Assembly: GCA_017526725.1 (NCBI GenBank)
Contig: JAFXRA010000069.1
Location: forward strand, 1 to 13,158
Direction: 5' to 3'
Source: Candidatus Rifleibacteriota bacterium
GTDB taxonomy: Bacteria; Riflebacteria; Ozemobacteria; Ozemobacterales; Ozemobacteraceae
Length of the DNA stretch: 13,158 bases
Shown here: positions 11,876 to 13,158 of the stretch, piece by piece
Position numbering within the stretch: position 1 is the first letter of the stretch
How the letters are laid out: each line of letters opens with the position of its first letter
Notes under the pieces: generated by a model
Databases searched by the model: none
The model's input: only the letters and a program-made list of their open reading frames with translations
Told to the model about the DNA's origin: nothing
Translations under genes and position numbers: made by a program

Positions 11876-13158
11876 ATGACAAGTAAAAATAATCGATTGA
11901 AAGTAATATTTGTCGGTTTTTTACTACTAATAATTCCTATTATAATTTTTATTTATAATTTAAACAGCTTATATATCTATTCAAAAGAAAGAACTAAAGA
12001 AACACTGCGTCAACAGATTCTTACTCAATCCCGAAACATAGAAGAAAACCTCAATCCGTTTAATTATTTAAAGAACGAGTTTGATAAAATACATGCAGAA
12101 CTGCTCCCTGATTTCCCTAAGGAGGTAATAAACGGGATACCAGATAAAACTTATATAAATAGTCTATATAATGAAGAACTTTTCCAGAAATTATTAGAAA
12201 AAACCAAAGAAAGGTTTGCTCCCATTATAGTATTAATGGGAACCAATAACTTTGAAAAAACATATCATTATTATTGCCCAAAACTAGAAAACGATTTAAA
12301 CAATTCCGACAAAGAAAGAAATGATTTATTATGTACAAAAGCACTTTATGACAAAGAAATAGTAAATGATAAATATAATCAGTTTTTTGATCATATAAAT
12401 GCTGAAATTAGCGACATATCCAATAAGAATTACAAAGATAAAAAATCAACCCATGACAAAAAGGACGAAAAAACTGATTCATGCTATAGATATATATCTG
12501 CTTATGTAAGATTAAAAAACAATTATTCTGCTATTTATACAGATTATTTTGACAAACAGACTTTATATCCGATTATAAAATCTACATTCACGAAATACGG
12601 AATACATGGTTACTATTCGCTAATAATACCTCAAAGCCATATACCTCCTGAAGAAATAATAAAAGCCATTTTACTTTCCAATAATCAAGATATTGATGTA
12701 AAATTAGTTAGTGATATAAAACCTTCTCAACTAGACGATTCTCCTGAAGGAATTGAATACCGTTTAAATTTTTCAAATCATTTTATTAATCATGTTGATT
12801 CATACAAAAAATTAAATAATAATGCTGATTATACAGATTTATTAAACAAACAATTCAAACTAAGAATCAATTATCCACAAGATTTAACAAATCTAGAAAA
12901 ATATATTAATTACTTAATTCTATTCTCCATACTTATAAGTATTGTTTATTTTTTCTTAGCTTTAAAACTATTAAAAAAAACAAATACTTTTAACCTGTTC
13001 ATTACTAAAAAGTTAGTCTGTATTTTAAGTATAATAATTCTGCTTCCTATAATATTTATTCTAGCCTTTATTCATTTGTCATTGCAAAATATAGATGATT
13101 TTTTAGATTATAATGTTTCTAAATGTTTAAATAATCTATTAGAAATTCATCGAATTCA
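11876..13158 (+). CDS. Membrane sensor-like protein, 3' truncated by window edge (427+ aa)
   Basis: This open frame has no stop before the right edge. Residues 10-28 form a membrane helix (VIFVGFLLLIIPIIIFIYN). Residues 30-342 are a large extracytoplasmic domain, Asn/Lys/Tyr-rich, with Cys134, Cys153 and Cys203. Residues 345-365 (YLILFSILISIVYFFLALKLL) form helix two and 380-402 (LVCILSIIILLPIIFILAF) helix three. After helix three a new extracytoplasmic segment begins. Helix one and helix three share LL-x-IIP/LLPII patterns followed by acidic helix, so a second sensor unit may follow. The order resembles input regions of two-component kinases or cyclase/phosphatase sensors, but no output domain is in the window and I cannot name a family. 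AGGAA (11863-11867) lies 8 nt before ATG 11876, which sets the start. It is 17 nt after the DUF1232 gene. Confidence 0.8.
   Translation, partial: MTSKNNRLKVIFVGFLLLIIPIIIFIYNLNSLYIYSKERTKETLRQQILTQSRNIEENLNPFNYLKNEFDKIHAELLPDFPKEVINGIPDKTYINSLYNEELFQKLLEKTKERFAPIIVLMGTNNFEKTYHYYCPKLENDLNNSDKERNDLLCTKALYDKEIVNDKYNQFFDHINAEISDISNKNYKDKKSTHDKKDEKTDSCYRYISAYVRLKNNYSAIYTDYFDKQTLYPIIKSTFTKYGIHGYYSLIIPQSHIPPEEIIKAILLSNNQDIDVKLVSDIKPSQLDDSPEGIEYRLNFSNHFINHVDSYKKLNNNADYTDLLNKQFKLRINYPQDLTNLEKYINYLILFSILISIVYFFLALKLLKKTNTFNLFITKKLVCILSIIILLPIIFILAFIHLSLQNIDDFLDYNVSKCLNNLLEIHRI

Noticed and set aside
11869..11886. Five-codon ATG...TAA frame overlapping the sensor-like gene start, with tandem ATGACAA
   Set aside because: The ribosome-binding site is 1 nt from this ATG, too close to work, and spaced properly for ATG 11876. 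The repeat is probably chance.

Overview
This is an A+T-rich bacterial chromosome segment with housekeeping genes, a type IV filament/motility module and several uncharacterised envelope genes. The gene set, the very low G+C and a NusB far longer than the ~140-residue form seen in most bacteria fit a cyanobacterium-related, non-photosynthetic lineage (Gastranaerophilales/Vampirovibrionia, 'Melainabacteria'). That placement is inferred from gene character, not proven. I saw no mobile elements, CRISPR arrays, tRNAs or rRNAs.

Layout. (1) Positions 1-1820, + strand: the 3' end of glucose-6-phosphate isomerase (pgi), a 64-residue Q/N/S-rich small protein with its own intrinsic terminator, then deoxyribose-phosphate aldolase (deoC) and a strong bidirectional terminator. 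(2) Positions 1831-3966, - strand: an operon read leftward from an extended -10 promoter at 3961-3969. It encodes a 141-residue membrane-anchored protein, a 248-residue four-helix membrane protein built from an internal duplication, and an exported FecR-like protein with an acidic tail. It ends with a previously uncalled 23-codon hydrophobic micro-ORF next to the shared terminator. (3) Positions 4024-11259, + strand: a long unit starting at a good promoter. It contains pyruvate phosphate dikinase (ppdK), nusB with a large insertion, a chemoreceptor-PilZ fusion and a GspE/PilB assembly ATPase, closed by a terminator at 11223-11259. (4) Positions 11282-13158, + strand: a promoter, a membrane protein ending in a YkvA-like DUF1232 motif, and a large membrane sensor-like protein that runs off the right edge.

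How the genes fit together. pgi, deoC and ppdK belong to central carbon metabolism (hexose phosphate, deoxynucleoside salvage, and PEP/pyruvate interconversion). The chemoreceptor-PilZ protein and the assembly ATPase lie 12 nt apart. The first carries intact c-di-GMP-binding PilZ motifs. The second carries an MshEN-like N-terminus, a family that can also bind c-di-GMP. Together they suggest second-messenger control of a type IV pilus or type II secretion-like machine. The leftward operon has no function I can assign. Its arrangement (membrane anchor, duplicated membrane module, FecR-like periplasmic domain, micro-peptide) is the part of the window most likely to be an undescribed envelope system.
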